This document shows positions 25,779 through 35,729 of a stretch of 64,000 nucleotides of DNA, piece after piece; the stretch's first letter is position 1, and every line of letters starts with the position of its first letter. The DNA is from Beijerinckiaceae bacterium (GTDB taxonomy: Bacteria; Pseudomonadota; Alphaproteobacteria; Rhizobiales; Beijerinckiaceae). The notes beneath the pieces were generated by a model. It did no database searches. It saw only the letters and a program-made list of their open reading frames with translations, and was not told the DNA's origin. The DNA lies in contig CANGBX010000001.1 in assembly GCA_947452455.1 (NCBI GenBank), forward strand, positions 1-64,000, read 5' to 3'. Made by a program: the position numbers and the translations under genes.

Positions 25779-26827
25779 TTACCTGTATTGTTGTTTTGTT
25801 CGATGCCGCCAATGATCTCTTGCAGGCGCGCTGCAATATTGGGTGGCGTGGAGACGATGTCCGCAACAATGCGCTGCATCTCTTCGCCAGAGACCGGTTG
25901 AATATCGAGATTTTCTTTCTTCGCCACTTCGAGGAAGGCGGGATCCTTCATCATCCGGTCAAAGTTGCTGCGCAGCATCTTCACACGATCATCGGGCACG
26001 CCGGGCGTGGTGAAGATCGGCCGACCAATCGTGGTCGAAGCTGACAGAAGCTTCAGCACGGCGCGGTCTTCATCATTCTTCGCCAAATCCATCAGCAGAG
26101 GCACATTCGGCAGATCGGGGGCTTTGAACAGGCCGATCTGCACAAGGATGGTCAGCTTGCCGTCAGCCACCCATTGCGGACGGGTGGATTTCCAGGCACC
26201 CCAAGAATTGGAGCCGCGCCCCGCCACTTCCCCGCGCTCCATGGCGAGATTGATGTCATTACCGCCCGGATAGCCGGTGATGATTTTGAATTTTGTGCCA
26301 AGCAAAGCATTCATCGCTTTGGGATATTGCGACGAGGTGGAGCCGCCCGTGGCGCCCAGTGGAATTTCGATGCGCTTGGCATCATCGATATTTTTAACAG
26401 GGCTCGTTGCCAGAATGGCGGTGGTGTTGTTATCGGCCGCCGGATTACCGATGTAGATGAGCTCGCGCGTATCAATCTTGAGCTGCTTGTCGCCCATAGC
26501 TTGTTCGACAGAAAGTGATTGATCGGCAGTGGCGAGCACGGTGCCATCACGCGGGCCTGCGCTGTAGAGCCAGGTCACAGCGGTCCTGCTGCCGCCACCG
26601 GGCATATTGCGCGGCACGATGACCGGAGTGCCGGGCAAGTAATTGCCAAATTGGCGGGCCACGAGGCGGGCGTAGAGATCATAAGTGCCACCGGCCGAAT
26701 AGCCGATGATCATGTCGATCTTCTTGCCCTTGTAGAAATCATCGCCGCTTTGGGCTTGCGCGGGCAGGGCGCAAAGTGTTGCCACAAAAGCGAGGCCGAT
26801 ACGCCCCGCCCGGATTGTTCCGGTCAT
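25775..26827 (-). CDS. Bug/TctC-family periplasmic substrate-binding protein
   Basis: 350 residues from ATG 26827, with GGGAGG upstream; an N-terminal frame extension to 26926 is not credible. Signal peptide ends LPAQAQ, then DDFYKGKKIDMIIGYSAGGT and the family MPGGGSRTAV segment. Co-translated with the class II aldolase gene. No transporter membrane subunits are nearby, so it may share a distant TctAB pair. Confidence 0.88.
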   Translation of the reverse strand: MTGTIRAGRIGLAFVATLCALPAQAQSGDDFYKGKKIDMIIGYSAGGTYDLYARLVARQFGNYLPGTPVIVPRNMPGGGSRTAVTWLYSAGPRDGTVLATADQSLSVEQAMGDKQLKIDTRELIYIGNPAADNNTTAILATSPVKNIDDAKRIEIPLGATGGSTSSQYPKAMNALLGTKFKIITGYPGGNDINLAMERGEVAGRGSNSWGAWKSTRPQWVADGKLTILVQIGLFKAPDLPNVPLLMDLAKNDEDRAVLKLLSASTTIGRPIFTTPGVPDDRVKMLRSNFDRMMKDPAFLEVAKKENLDIQPVSGEEMQRIVADIVSTPPNIAARLQEIIGGIEQNNNTGK

Positions 26828-26986
26828 CTCATCCTCCCTTAGCCACTCTTTTGAGGCGGCTTTTCTGGGGGCAGAATAGGCGAAAGGTGGCATGGCGTCC
26901 AACCGCCTTTGCCTTTGACAGCACACGGGCGCCTGCTAGCCTCATCGGGCCTGTCTTCAAGAACAGGAATTTTGGGGGAATTATCC

Positions 26987-27556
26987 ATGCTCAAGCCATT
27001 TGCTGGTCTCATTTCAGGCGCTCTGCTCGCCTGTTTCGCAATGGGTAGCGCGCAAGCCGCCGAACCCTTCCGCATCACGTCACCGACCTTCAAAGATGGC
27101 GATGTGCTGCCGAAAAAATTTGGCGGTATCAGTCCGGCCAATAAAAATTGCATCGGCGAGAATGTTTCCATTCCACTGCAATGGACACCGGGGCCCGAGG
27201 GTACCAAATCTTACGTGCTGATGATGGTTGATCTCGCGGGCCGTATGGGCTCAGGCGTTGATCATTGGCTGGCCTATGGCATTCCCGCCAATGTCACCAA
27301 GCTTGACGAAGGCGCCCACTCCAAGGCGCAAGATTTCATCACCGGCGGCACGGCTGGCAATGATACGCAGCTTTATTTTGGCCCTTGTCCCGCACCGGGC
27401 TCAGGCATCCACCATTATGTGATCACTCTGGTGGCGACCGATCTTGCACCGGGTGAACTCAAGCCCGGTCTCAAGCGTGACGAGATCATCAAAGCCATGG
27501 CCGGTCGCGGCAAAGCGGTGACAGATATGGTGTTGCGCCAAGAATATCTGCCCTGA
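26987..27556 (+). CDS. Exported YbhB/YbcL-type PEBP-family protein
   Basis: 189 residues from ATG 26987 (GGGGGAA upstream). A signal peptide ends SAQAAE near 24. The phosphatidylethanolamine-binding fold is shown by FKDGDVLPKKFGG, VLMMVDLAGRMGSGVDHWLA and the ligand loop YFGPCPAPGSGIHHYVITL. Bacterial members are periplasmic and of unclear function, sometimes described as kinase-inhibitor-like by homology only. It probably stands alone, 55 bp before the glutaminase gene. Confidence 0.88.
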   Translation: MLKPFAGLISGALLACFAMGSAQAAEPFRITSPTFKDGDVLPKKFGGISPANKNCIGENVSIPLQWTPGPEGTKSYVLMMVDLAGRMGSGVDHWLAYGIPANVTKLDEGAHSKAQDFITGGTAGNDTQLYFGPCPAPGSGIHHYVITLVATDLAPGELKPGLKRDEIIKAMAGRGKAVTDMVLRQEYLP

Positions 27557-27611
27557 TTGATTTGGCATCGGCCTTGCTCCTGTCTGAAATGCCCCCCATA
27601 TGGAGGCCATG

Positions 27612-28553
27612 ATGAGCAAGGCCGATCCTGATCTCGCCAAAATAATCAGCGAGATTGCCCAAGAGATGAGCGCGCGCGAAGATCGCGGGCGCGTGGCAAG
27701 CTATATTCCGGAACTCGCCAATGTGGATCCCGCGCGCTTCGGCATGGCGTTGATTGATCTTGATGGGCATGTGCATCTGGGCGGCGATGCGGATGTGCCT
27801 TTTTCCATCCAGAGCATTTCCAAAGTTTTCACACTGACTTTGGCTTTGGGCCGTATTGGGGATCGCCTCTGGCAGAAGGTCGGACGAGAGCCGTCTGGCA
27901 ATCGCTTCAATTCCATCATCCAGCTCGAACATGAAATGGGCGTGCCGCGTAATCCCTTTATCAATGCGGGCGCGATTGCGGTCACGGATGTCATTCTCTC
28001 AGGTCGCGCGCCGCGCGAGACCTTGGGCGAGATTTTGCGCTTCATGCAATTTCTGGCTGATGATGAGACGATCTTTATCGATCATGAAGTTGCAGCGTCC
28101 GAAAAGCGCACCGGCTTTCGCAATGCCGCGCTCGCCAATTATATGAAAAGCTTCGGCGTGATCGACAATCCGGTCGACAATACGCTGGGTGTTTATTTCC
28201 ATCATTGTGCGATGGCCATGTCATGCCGCCAATTGGCGCGTGCAGGATTGTTTCTGGCCAATAATGGCCGCAATCCGGTGAGCGGACATTCTGTCGTTTC
28301 ATCCGAGCGCGCGCGGCGCATCAATGCGCTGATGATGACGTGCGGCCATTATGATGGCTCGGGCGAATTCGCCTATCGCGTCGGCCTGCCGGGCAAAAGT
28401 GGCGTGGGTGGCGGGATTATGGCCATTGCGCCGGGTCGTGCCTCCATTGCGGTCTGGGCGCCGGGGCTGGACGAGACCGGTAATTCGCATCTCGGGCGCA
28501 TCGCGTTGGAAGAATTGACCAAGCGCACGGGCTGGTCGGTCTTTGGTCATTAA
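27612..28553 (+). CDS. glsA: Glutaminase
   Basis: 313 residues from ATG 27612, chosen because GGAGG (27602-27606) is five bases upstream; ATGs at 27600 and 27609 are less well placed. Serine-dependent beta-lactamase-like fold: the nucleophile motif is [11 protein letters not shown], with INAGAIAV and the KSGVGGGI loop near the C-terminus. It hydrolyses L-glutamine to glutamate and ammonia in the cytoplasm. The stop shares TTAA with the convergent MFS gene. Confidence 0.92.
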   Translation: MSKADPDLAKIISEIAQEMSAREDRGRVASYIPELANVDPARFGMALIDLDGHVHLGGDADVPFSIQSISKVFTLTLALGRIGDRLWQKVGREPSGNRFNSIIQLEHEMGVPRNPFINAGAIAVTDVILSGRAPRETLGEILRFMQFLADDETIFIDHEVAASEKRTGFRNAALANYMKSFGVIDNPVDNTLGVYFHHCAMAMSCRQLARAGLFLANNGRNPVSGHSVVSSERARRINALMMTCGHYDGSGEFAYRVGLPGKSGVGGGIMAIAPGRASIAVWAPGLDETGNSHLGRIALEELTKRTGWSVFGH

Positions 28554-29788
28554 AGCCGGTCGAGCTCGAACTTCGCGACGCTGAAGGCAAGCCATCCGCA
28601 AATGGCAAGCAGCAAAGCCCCCATGACATAAAAGCCGTTGTCTAGCCCGAACCATTGTACGACATAGCCCATTATGACGGGCGTCACGATGGACGCGAGC
28701 CGATTGTTGGTGACGCGCAATCCTACAATCGAGCCTTGCACTTCGCGCGGCACCGCGCGCGCCTGCAATGCAAACATCAAGGGCTGCACAATGCCCTCCG
28801 ACAGGCGGCGGATGGAATGGGCAAGGCCGAGCAGAAAAAATACCGAGCCAAAGACAGGTGTGAGGGCGAGCAGCACGATGGAGCTGGCTGTAAAGCCGAT
28901 CATCAGCCAAGCGGTCGAAAGACCGCGCAAGAAGCGCACGCCGAGTGAGCCAAGCCCGTTGAAAATTTCTGCAAAAGAAAACAGCGAGCCGATCAACGTG
29001 CCCGTATAGCCGAGATTTTTCAAGTAAACGATGAGGAATGAGCTTTCTGCCGCATTGGTTGCATGGCGCGTGAAAGAAATGGCGAGTGTGAATGCCACGG
29101 CCGGCAGCACAGCGAGTTTCAACGAGCCCGTATAATCAGACATCTTTGGCAAAAGATCGCGCCATGCGATTTTGCCGACGACGGTTTCTGCCTTTTGCGG
29201 ATTTTCAATGCGCAGCACCGCAAAGAACATGCAGGACGACCAAGCGGTAATGCCCAGAAAGGAAATCTGCGGCCCCGCCAAATCCCACAACAGGCCCATG
29301 AGGAGCGGGGCGAAAATCGTGCCGATGCGCGAATAGAAAGAGAATGTGCCGATGCGGCTGGCATCGCCACCGGTGACCTGCGCGATCAGAGTTTGTGCGC
29401 CGATCCATGTCATATTGCTGGAATAGCCGATCAGCATTTGCAGCACGATCATCACGGCCAGCCATGGCAGAAACGGATAGGCGGCCGCCACAAGGCCCGT
29501 CATCGCCGTGAAGAAAAGCATGACGCGGCGCGTGCCCAGCCGATCCATCAGTGCGCCGCCGTGAATGGCCAAGACAAATGTCAGCGCTGAACGCGCGCCC
29601 ACCAGGATGCCGATTTCGGCAGGCTCTGCGCCTTGCAGCACGGCCCAGAGCGGCACGACGAAGGTGAGGAGTTCGGCTTGCCCCATGCTGAACAGGCCGG
29701 AAGCATAGGTCGCAGGCAGGTTGGAGGTCTGCGGCGCTTGGGTTGGCTGCAGCGCTTGAGCTTTGTCTTTCTTGTCGTCGTCAGCCAA
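28550..29788 (-). CDS. MFS transporter
   Basis: 412 residues with about 12 membrane segments after a hydrophilic, Gln/Pro-rich N-terminus of about 27 residues. The loop 2-3 motif reads [17 protein letters not shown], and the TTG start at 29788 is uncertain because no strong ribosome site is close. Related to drug/metabolite exporters of the major facilitator superfamily; substrate unknown. It is convergent with glsA and divergent from the amidohydrolase gene at 29884. Confidence 0.8.
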   Translation of the reverse strand: MADDDKKDKAQALQPTQAPQTSNLPATYASGLFSMGQAELLTFVVPLWAVLQGAEPAEIGILVGARSALTFVLAIHGGALMDRLGTRRVMLFFTAMTGLVAAAYPFLPWLAVMIVLQMLIGYSSNMTWIGAQTLIAQVTGGDASRIGTFSFYSRIGTIFAPLLMGLLWDLAGPQISFLGITAWSSCMFFAVLRIENPQKAETVVGKIAWRDLLPKMSDYTGSLKLAVLPAVAFTLAISFTRHATNAAESSFLIVYLKNLGYTGTLIGSLFSFAEIFNGLGSLGVRFLRGLSTAWLMIGFTASSIVLLALTPVFGSVFFLLGLAHSIRRLSEGIVQPLMFALQARAVPREVQGSIVGLRVTNNRLASIVTPVIMGYVVQWFGLDNGFYVMGALLLAICGWLAFSVAKFELDRL

Positions 29789-29883
29789 AGTTGCGTCGCG
29801 CTCCCAATGTTTTTGCTTGGGTCCGCTCTAGAGCATGGAAGCAGGCCTTGGCAAGTTCGGCCCCGCGCGGTTAGGCTTTTTGC

Positions 29884-31542
29884 ATGAAGCGCCTGCTTGC
29901 TGCCCTCTTTTTTGGTCTTTTCGCTCTGCCTGCGGGTGCGGAGCAATGGCTTTTGCACAATGGCCGGATCGCAACGCTCGATTCGAGAGCGACCATGGCT
30001 GAGGCCATTCTGATTGATGGCGAGACCATTGCAGCTGTGGGTGATGTTTTATCACTGCGCGCACAAGCAAGCCCGCAAACGCGGGAAGTTGATCTTCGTG
30101 GACGCCTCGTCATTCCCGGTCTGATTGATTCTCATATTCACGCGATCCGCGCGGGTCTGACTTTCGCGCAAGAAGTCAATTGGACAGATGTGCCATCACT
30201 CGAAGAAGCATTGGTGCGCATGGCCGATGTCGCTGCGCGCCGCCCGCTTGATGCGTGGATTGTTGTGCCCGGTGGGTGGAATGCGCAGCAATTCCGCGAA
30301 AAGCGTTTGCCCACACAAGCCGAGATCGAAAAGGCGGCCGCAGGGCGTCCCGTTTATGTGCAAATGTCTTATGCGGGCGTGCTTCTTTCGCAGCGTGGTT
30401 TGTCTATGTTGGGGCTCACACAAGAGAGCGACTTACAAGGCGCTGCTCGTTTCGAGCGTGATCCGCAAGGCCAAATGACGGGTTGGATTCTGGGTGATCT
30501 TACAGCCGTGGTGGCGCTTTATGATCGCTTGCCCAAACCCTTGCTTGATGAAGCCAAGCGCGGCACGCGCGCTTTTTTTGCCGAGTTGCATCGCTATGGC
30601 GTGACAGGCGTGTCGGATCCCGGCGGGCATAATCTGGCGCTTCATCAATATGCGCCCGTGCAGGAACTCGCGCGTGATGGCGCGCTTACCATGCGTGTGC
30701 GCTATTCACTCTGCGCGCCGCGCGCAGGCAGCGAGCTATCGGATTTTCAGGCTCTCACACAAAATTTGCCGATGCATGCGGGTGATGATTTTCTGCGCTT
30801 CAATGGTCTTGGCGAATGTGTGACATGGGGGCTTTATAATAACGACCAGCCGAGCATCGAACAGCTTGCGCAATTTGAAGAGCTGGCGCTTTGGGCTGCG
30901 CGGAGCGGACTTGGGCTGACGGTTCATTGGAACAATGAAGCGTCCGTTCATCACCTGCTTGATCTCTTCGCGCGTGTTCGCCAACAGATTGATTATGCCC
31001 CGTTGCGCTGGTCGGTTGCCCATATTCATGATGCAAAGCCAGAGACGCTGGCGCGCATGAAAGACCTGCATCTGGGTTGGTTGATGCAAAACCGTCTCTA
31101 TTTTGCAGCGCCGGCCTTTCTCGCCAATTATGAAGCCGCGCGTTTGGCGCAAATGCCACCACTCGCGCGGGCGCAGCGCATGGGCCTGCCATTGGGCGGT
31201 GGCACGGATGCGGATCGCGTCATGTCCTATAATCCCTTTGTGGCTTTGCGCTGGATGCTGGATGGGCGCACGCTGTCGGGCCTTGAGACTCGGGCGGAAG
31301 ACGAGCGGCCGACGCGCGAGGAGGCCTTGCGCATCTGGACGCAAGGCTCGGCTTGGTTCTCCCATGAGGAGACGCGTCGCGGGGTCTTGCAGGCCGGTGC
31401 GCTGGCCGATCTGGCTGTCCTGTCGGGCGATTTTTTCAGCCTGCCGGTCGAAGAGATTGCCGGTCTGCGGGCAGAATTGACCATGGTCGGCGGGCGCGTG
31501 GTCCATGCCGCTGGGGATTTGGCCTCCTTGGCTTCACAATAA
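29884..31542 (+). CDS. Exported amidohydrolase (YtcJ-like)
   Basis: 552 residues. A signal peptide (LLAALFFGLFALPAGAEQ) is followed by the amidohydrolase N-terminal beta domain (LLHNGRIATLDS) and the metal motif GLIDSHIHAI near residues 79-88. YtcJ-type proteins (COG1574) hydrolyse N-substituted amides or related bonds. GGGTDADRVMSYNPFVALRW near 440 carries the conserved aspartate. The predicted export is unusual for the family but occurs in proteobacteria. Substrate unknown. Confidence 0.85.
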   Translation: MKRLLAALFFGLFALPAGAEQWLLHNGRIATLDSRATMAEAILIDGETIAAVGDVLSLRAQASPQTREVDLRGRLVIPGLIDSHIHAIRAGLTFAQEVNWTDVPSLEEALVRMADVAARRPLDAWIVVPGGWNAQQFREKRLPTQAEIEKAAAGRPVYVQMSYAGVLLSQRGLSMLGLTQESDLQGAARFERDPQGQMTGWILGDLTAVVALYDRLPKPLLDEAKRGTRAFFAELHRYGVTGVSDPGGHNLALHQYAPVQELARDGALTMRVRYSLCAPRAGSELSDFQALTQNLPMHAGDDFLRFNGLGECVTWGLYNNDQPSIEQLAQFEELALWAARSGLGLTVHWNNEASVHHLLDLFARVRQQIDYAPLRWSVAHIHDAKPETLARMKDLHLGWLMQNRLYFAAPAFLANYEAARLAQMPPLARAQRMGLPLGGGTDADRVMSYNPFVALRWMLDGRTLSGLETRAEDERPTREEALRIWTQGSAWFSHEETRRGVLQAGALADLAVLSGDFFSLPVEEIAGLRAELTMVGGRVVHAAGDLASLASQ

Positions 31543-31633
31543 TGCGCGCGCTCTGGACGTGCGGCCCATTCTGTCGCAGATTCATGCTCATCAAGAAGGC
31601 GCAAACAAGCCTTCATCGAGGGGGAGGGGAAGA

Positions 31634-32092
31634 ATGGTTGTCTTTCTTCTGATTTTGCACGGGCTTTGTGCGGTTGCTCTATTGGGGGCGATTACGCATC
31701 AGACATTCGCAGCTTGGTGGCCGGCACGCAAAGCCATTGGCTTCACGCCAAGTTTCCGCGCTGTGCAGGGTGCGAAATTCACCAATGCCATTGTCATTCT
31801 TTTTATCATCACATTCGTTTTGGGTGCGGTGATTTACCCGCCCTATCGACTGAATGGGCGCACTTATCTTGAGACGATGCGCATGTGGTCGGTGAATGGC
31901 TCTTTTGAGCTCAAGGAGCAATTTCTTGCCATTGGTCTTGGCATGCTGCCCTTCTATTGGCACGTCTGGCGCCAATCGCTTGACGACACTTTGGCGCTGG
32001 CGCGCAAGATGACAAGCGCGCTTTTGTTTTTCGCGGTCTGGTTTGGATTTATCACCGGCCATGTCGTGAACAATGTGAAGGGAATCATGTGA
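31634..32092 (+). CDS. Four-helix membrane protein of unknown function
   Basis: 152 residues from ATG 31634 with GGGGAGGGGAAGA directly upstream; the longer frame from 31505 overlaps the amidohydrolase end and is not credible. Four hydrophobic segments are visible, with several His (residues 9, 22 and near the last segment) that could bind heme, but no known motif. The stop overlaps the next start as TGATG. It seems to form a small operon with the two following genes. I do not recognise the family. Confidence 0.65.
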   Translation: MVVFLLILHGLCAVALLGAITHQTFAAWWPARKAIGFTPSFRAVQGAKFTNAIVILFIITFVLGAVIYPPYRLNGRTYLETMRMWSVNGSFELKEQFLAIGLGMLPFYWHVWRQSLDDTLALARKMTSALLFFAVWFGFITGHVVNNVKGIM

Positions 32093-32412
32093 TGAATATC
32101 GCGCGTCTCTCCCCGATCTTTTCCGCTGCTTTTGCCATCGCCTATGTGATCATCGAGCAAAATAATCTGGCTCTTTTCACCTATCATCCGCGCATCAATG
32201 AATGGGGATGGTTGATGGAGCCTTCGCGCAACGGGCCAGGCATGTATTGGTTCGGCTGGCTTGGTTCTTCCGCTCTTGTGGCAAGCCTCGTCGCGCTGAT
32301 CAGTGTGCCGCTCTTGCGCAATAGGCCGGTGCCTTCCATCATGGGATGGGCCGTGCCGCTGATCTGCATGGTGCTCTTTGTCTATCTGCTGCGCGCTTTC
32401 TTCTTCCGGTAA
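32092..32412 (+). CDS. Small membrane protein of unknown function
   Basis: 106 residues, started at the ATG overlapping the previous stop (TGATG), with GAAGG upstream. Three membrane segments are visible and the sequence contains the aromatic stretch NEWGWLMEPSRNGPGMYWFG. Unknown family. Translational coupling to the preceding four-helix protein suggests the two form one membrane complex, an inference from position. Confidence 0.65.
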   Translation: MNIARLSPIFSAAFAIAYVIIEQNNLALFTYHPRINEWGWLMEPSRNGPGMYWFGWLGSSALVASLVALISVPLLRNRPVPSIMGWAVPLICMVLFVYLLRAFFFR

Positions 32413-32425
32413 AAAGGCTTCACCC

Positions 32426-32806
32426 ATGTTCAAGAAAACAGCCTTTTGCAGTCTTCTTTTGGCCTCTCTGGTCATGCCGGCTTTTGCGGGCGGTGATGAT
32501 GTCGAGCCGGGTCTGGGCGATCCGGCCGATGGCCCACCTTTTTTCGGCGAGGTGGTCGATCTGAAAAGCCGCAAGACATTGGTGGATGCTCTGGTGCGCG
32601 CCGAATTCGGCAAAGGTCAGGTCATTCTGACGCGCACCGACCCTGAAGGGCGTTTTCGCTTCGGTGCTTTCGGGCGTACGGTTGATCCCAATTCAATTCA
32701 ATTCACCTGTTCGATGAAGGGCTATAAGGCAGTCGATCTCCTTCGCACGCCGGGTCCACGCGATGAGTCGCCAATCGAATTGAAATGCCTGCTGGAGCCG
32801 GGTTGA
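32426..32806 (+). CDS. Exported protein with a carboxypeptidase-regulatory-like domain
   Basis: 126 residues from ATG 32426. A signal peptide ends MPAFAGG. The rest resembles a small Ig-like beta-sandwich (FFGEVVDLKSRKTLVDALVR, then TRTDPEGRFRFGAF) like the carboxypeptidase regulatory-like fold seen in periplasmic proteins. Third gene of a likely operon with the two membrane proteins, 13 bp after the second; it may be the periplasmic part of the same unknown assembly. Confidence 0.65.
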   Translation: MFKKTAFCSLLLASLVMPAFAGGDDVEPGLGDPADGPPFFGEVVDLKSRKTLVDALVRAEFGKGQVILTRTDPEGRFRFGAFGRTVDPNSIQFTCSMKGYKAVDLLRTPGPRDESPIELKCLLEPG

Positions 32807-33199
32807 TTATTCCGGAACGGGGGCGCCTTTGAGATCCATGATTTCGATCACATTGCGATCGGGGTCGTGGAAATAGGCGCTGCGGCCGCGGAATGTGCCG
32901 TGTTCGCGATCTTCTTCTTTGAAGATGCGAATGTTCTTTTCAGCGAGAAATTTTTTCATCTGGTCATAGCGCTCGCCGCGATAGACGAAAGCGGTGTGAA
33001 TGTCGTGCTTATCGCCGGGGTTCACATCAATCGGATTTTCCGAATAGGTGAGGACGAAATAAACGCCCTCGCAGTGCATGAACACCATGTGGCTGTTGCG
33101 GCGAACCTTCGTCAGCCCGAGAATGCCCGTGTAAAAGGCTTCCGACCGGTCAAGGTCTTTCACGGGGATCGCAAAGTGGAGGACGGCTTCGGCTTTCAT
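32807..33199 (-). CDS. Glyoxalase/VOC-superfamily protein
   Basis: 130 residues from ATG 33199 (CAGGAA upstream). Two beta-alpha-beta-beta-beta units: the first LHFAIPVKDLDRSEAFYTG, the second ending AYFHDPDRNVIEIMDL with a metal-ligand Glu. The family includes dioxygenases, isomerases and resistance proteins; the reaction cannot be assigned. It meets the preceding gene end to end, with convergent stops at 32806 and 32807, and is divergent from the receptor gene at 33337. Confidence 0.82.
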   Translation of the reverse strand: MKAEAVLHFAIPVKDLDRSEAFYTGILGLTKVRRNSHMVFMHCEGVYFVLTYSENPIDVNPGDKHDIHTAFVYRGERYDQMKKFLAEKNIRIFKEEDREHGTFRGRSAYFHDPDRNVIEIMDLKGAPVPE

Positions 33200-33336
33200 G
33201 GTTCCTGCCCCAGATTGTTGTTTTGACGAGAGGTTAAGTCGGCCCGGCCAGCTTGGCAAGCGGACCGCCTATTGGTAGTTTTGCCCCCAAAGGCTCGCCC
33301 ATCAGCATCGGCAAGGGCCTTAGGAGGATAAAAAAG

Positions 33337-34377
33337 ATGCGCGCGTTCCGACGGGCTTTGGCCGTTTCTACCCTTTTCGCAACAGCTGCTCTGTTCGCCG
33401 TTACTCCGGCGCGTGCCGATGCGATCGAGGATTTCTATAAGGGCAAAACAGTCAGCCTGATCGTCTCCTCATCGACGGGCGGGGGCTATGACACGCTGGC
33501 GCGCCTGCTCACGCGTTTCGTCTCGCGTCATTTGCCCGGTCAGCCGAATATTGTGATCCGCAACATGCCGGGTGCCGGCGGCATTGTCGCGACCAATCAT
33601 CTCTACACATTGGCGGCCAAGGATGGCTCGGTCATTGGCGCGGTGCAGAACAACACGCCGTTCGAGCCGCTCTTTGGCACCAAAGAAGCCCAATATGACC
33701 CGACGAAATTCAACTGGCTCGGCTCGCCCTCCGTCGAGACCAGCATTCTGACGGTCTGGCACACAGCGCCCGCCACCAATCTCGAAGAGGCCCGCAAGAT
33801 TGAATTGAAGATGGGCTCGTCGGGCGCCAATTCCACGCCGAGTTTCTATGGCCGTCTGCTCAACGAGACTTTGGGCACCAAGCTCAAGCTCATTGTTGGC
33901 TATCCGGGCCAGAATGATGCGCTGCTCGCCATGGAGCGCGGCGAGCTCGATGGCTATCCGAGTGTATTTTACAATTCGCTGGTTTCCACGCGCCCCAATT
34001 GGCTGCCGGAAAAGAAGGTCAAGCTGATCGTCCAATATGGCGCGGAAAAGCTGCCGCAATTGCCCGACGTGCCCTTCGTGCTGGACCTCGTGAAGAATGA
34101 GGATGACCGCCAGCTGTGGCGTGCCGCGGTTGGCCCCATTGCCACGGGCCGCCCCTACCTGCTGCCGCCGGGCGTGCCGCAAGAGCGCGTGGTGGCCATG
34201 CGCAAGGCCTTCTGGGATGCTTTTAACGACAAGGAATTCCTGTCCGAGCAGGCCAAGGCCAGCCTTGGCGCAGATACCCCTCGCACGGGGGAACAAATTC
34301 AGGATATTATTGTGCAATCCTATCGGTCGCCCCCTGCGGTTGTGGAGCGTTTGAAGAAGCTTCAGCAGAGCCAATAA
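33337..34377 (+). CDS. Bug/TctC-family periplasmic substrate-binding protein
   Basis: 346 residues from ATG 33337, with AGGAGG upstream. A signal peptide ends TPARADA. DFYKGKTVSLIVSSSTGGGY and MPGAGGIVATNHL show the receptor family. First gene of a two-gene unit with a flavin-dependent monooxygenase-like protein 27 bp downstream; the ligand may be an aromatic or other carboxylate degraded by that enzyme, which is an inference. Confidence 0.88.
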   Translation: MRAFRRALAVSTLFATAALFAVTPARADAIEDFYKGKTVSLIVSSSTGGGYDTLARLLTRFVSRHLPGQPNIVIRNMPGAGGIVATNHLYTLAAKDGSVIGAVQNNTPFEPLFGTKEAQYDPTKFNWLGSPSVETSILTVWHTAPATNLEEARKIELKMGSSGANSTPSFYGRLLNETLGTKLKLIVGYPGQNDALLAMERGELDGYPSVFYNSLVSTRPNWLPEKKVKLIVQYGAEKLPQLPDVPFVLDLVKNEDDRQLWRAAVGPIATGRPYLLPPGVPQERVVAMRKAFWDAFNDKEFLSEQAKASLGADTPRTGEQIQDIIVQSYRSPPAVVERLKKLQQSQ

Positions 34378-34404
34378 GGCAGGCAAAGGAAACGGGTCAG
34401 AACA

Positions 34405-35580
34405 ATGCTCGATAAAAACAAAGCCCTCAGCGTCACCCCCGCCGAACTCATCGCCCGTGCGGAAGCACTGGTGCCGGTCTTGGCCTCGCGTGCCTCGCAG
34501 GCCGAAAGCCTGCGTCGCTGCCCGGATGAGACGATTGCCGATTACGTCAATTCGGGTCTGCTGCGCGTCTGCCAGCCGATGCTCTATGGCGGTTATGAAA
34601 TGGGTTATGACGTGCTGTGCACGATCATCCAGACACTCGCGCGCGGCTGCGCCTCGCAGGCCTGGACCTATATGGTGCTCGCCGACAATCCGCTGAAGCT
34701 CGCGACCTTCTCCAAAGAAGCGCAAGACGAAGTCTGGGGCAAAGACGATACGCAGCGCGTCGGCGTGGCTGTCGCGGCTGTCGGCAAAGGCAAGCGCGTG
34801 GATGGCGGTATTACCTGGGAAGGCCTGCATGGCTTTTCGAGCGGCATCGACCATGTGCATTGGCTGATCTGCGGCGGCTTCATCATGGAAGAAGACGGCA
34901 GCAAGACGGGCTGCATGGTTGTTCTGCCCAAGAGCGATGTGACCGTGATCGATGATTGGAAAGTCATCGGTCTGGCTGGTACGGGCTCGAAGAGCTTCAA
35001 GGTCGACGGCGCTTTTGTGCCCGCGCATCGTTTCATTCTGAAGAAAGATTACGATGCGGGCACAACGCCCGGCGCACAGCTGCATAATTCGCCGGTCTTC
35101 CGCATGCCGCGTGGTGGCGTGTCGGCAGCAAGCTATACGGCGGCGGCCCTTGGCTCTGCGCAGGCTTTGCTCGAGAGCTATTATGAATATACAGCACCCC
35201 GTAAATCGCGCGGCAAGGCTGTGGCGGAAGAACCCGGCACGCAGATGCTGATCGGTCTGGCGTCTGCCGAGCTCGAAGCAGCGGACCGCATGTATATGGG
35301 TGCGCTGCGCGAGACCATGGCCGTGCTGGAGCGTGGCGAGAAAGTCTCGAAAGAAATGCAAGTGCAGGGCAAGCGCAATTGCTGCTATGCCGCGCAACTC
35401 GCCATGCAGGCCGCGCAGAAGATTTTCAATTTTGCCGGCGGCCGTGCGTTGTTCCTCGACAGCCCGATGCAGCGTCAGTTTCGCGATTGTTTCGCGGCAT
35501 CCGCGCATCATTCGCTGTCTTGGGATTCAGCGGCCATGGAATATGGCAAATATCAATTGCAGGCCCACCAGCCGCATTGA
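34405..35580 (+). CDS. Acyl-CoA dehydrogenase-fold flavin monooxygenase
   Basis: 391 residues with the acyl-CoA dehydrogenase fold. It lacks acyl-CoA dehydrogenase signatures and resembles group D flavin monooxygenases such as the HsaA or p-hydroxyphenylacetate hydroxylase oxygenase components: TYMVLADNP near 88, GLHGFSSGIDH near 140, and GLAGTGSKSFKVDGAFVP near 190. Such enzymes hydroxylate aromatics with reduced flavin supplied by a separate reductase, which is not seen in the window. Next to the Bug receptor gene (27-bp gap). Confidence 0.78.
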   Translation: MLDKNKALSVTPAELIARAEALVPVLASRASQAESLRRCPDETIADYVNSGLLRVCQPMLYGGYEMGYDVLCTIIQTLARGCASQAWTYMVLADNPLKLATFSKEAQDEVWGKDDTQRVGVAVAAVGKGKRVDGGITWEGLHGFSSGIDHVHWLICGGFIMEEDGSKTGCMVVLPKSDVTVIDDWKVIGLAGTGSKSFKVDGAFVPAHRFILKKDYDAGTTPGAQLHNSPVFRMPRGGVSAASYTAAALGSAQALLESYYEYTAPRKSRGKAVAEEPGTQMLIGLASAELEAADRMYMGALRETMAVLERGEKVSKEMQVQGKRNCCYAAQLAMQAAQKIFNFAGGRALFLDSPMQRQFRDCFAASAHHSLSWDSAAMEYGKYQLQAHQPH

Positions 35581-35599
35581 AACAAAAGGCCGGCCTCCT

Positions 35600-35705
35600 C
35601 GTCATTGCGAGGCGGCCGTAGGCCGACGTGGCAATCCAGATCAAGCAACCAACATGCGCCGCAGGCGCCGCTGCTCTGGATTGCTTCGCTTCGCTCGCAA
35701 TGACG
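35600..35705. repeat. Dispersed palindromic repeat, family 1, copy A
   Basis: Outer arms CGTCATTGCGA (35600-35610) and TCGCAATGACG (35695-35705); inner arms GCAATCCAGA (35631-35640) and TCTGGATTGC (35675-35684). About 106 bp, between the monooxygenase and chrA. The same outer arms recur at 63334-63442, and a minimal form lies at 44170-44199. Confidence 0.85.
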
Positions 35706-35729
35706 GTGCAAAGGCGGCCGGTTTTCTTA

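Noticed and set aside
33469-35511. A 680-residue open frame on the minus strand
   Set aside because: It lies opposite the Bug receptor and flavin monooxygenase, both with clear families. Its His/Arg-rich sequence with no domain is typical of an antisense shadow in GC-rich DNA.
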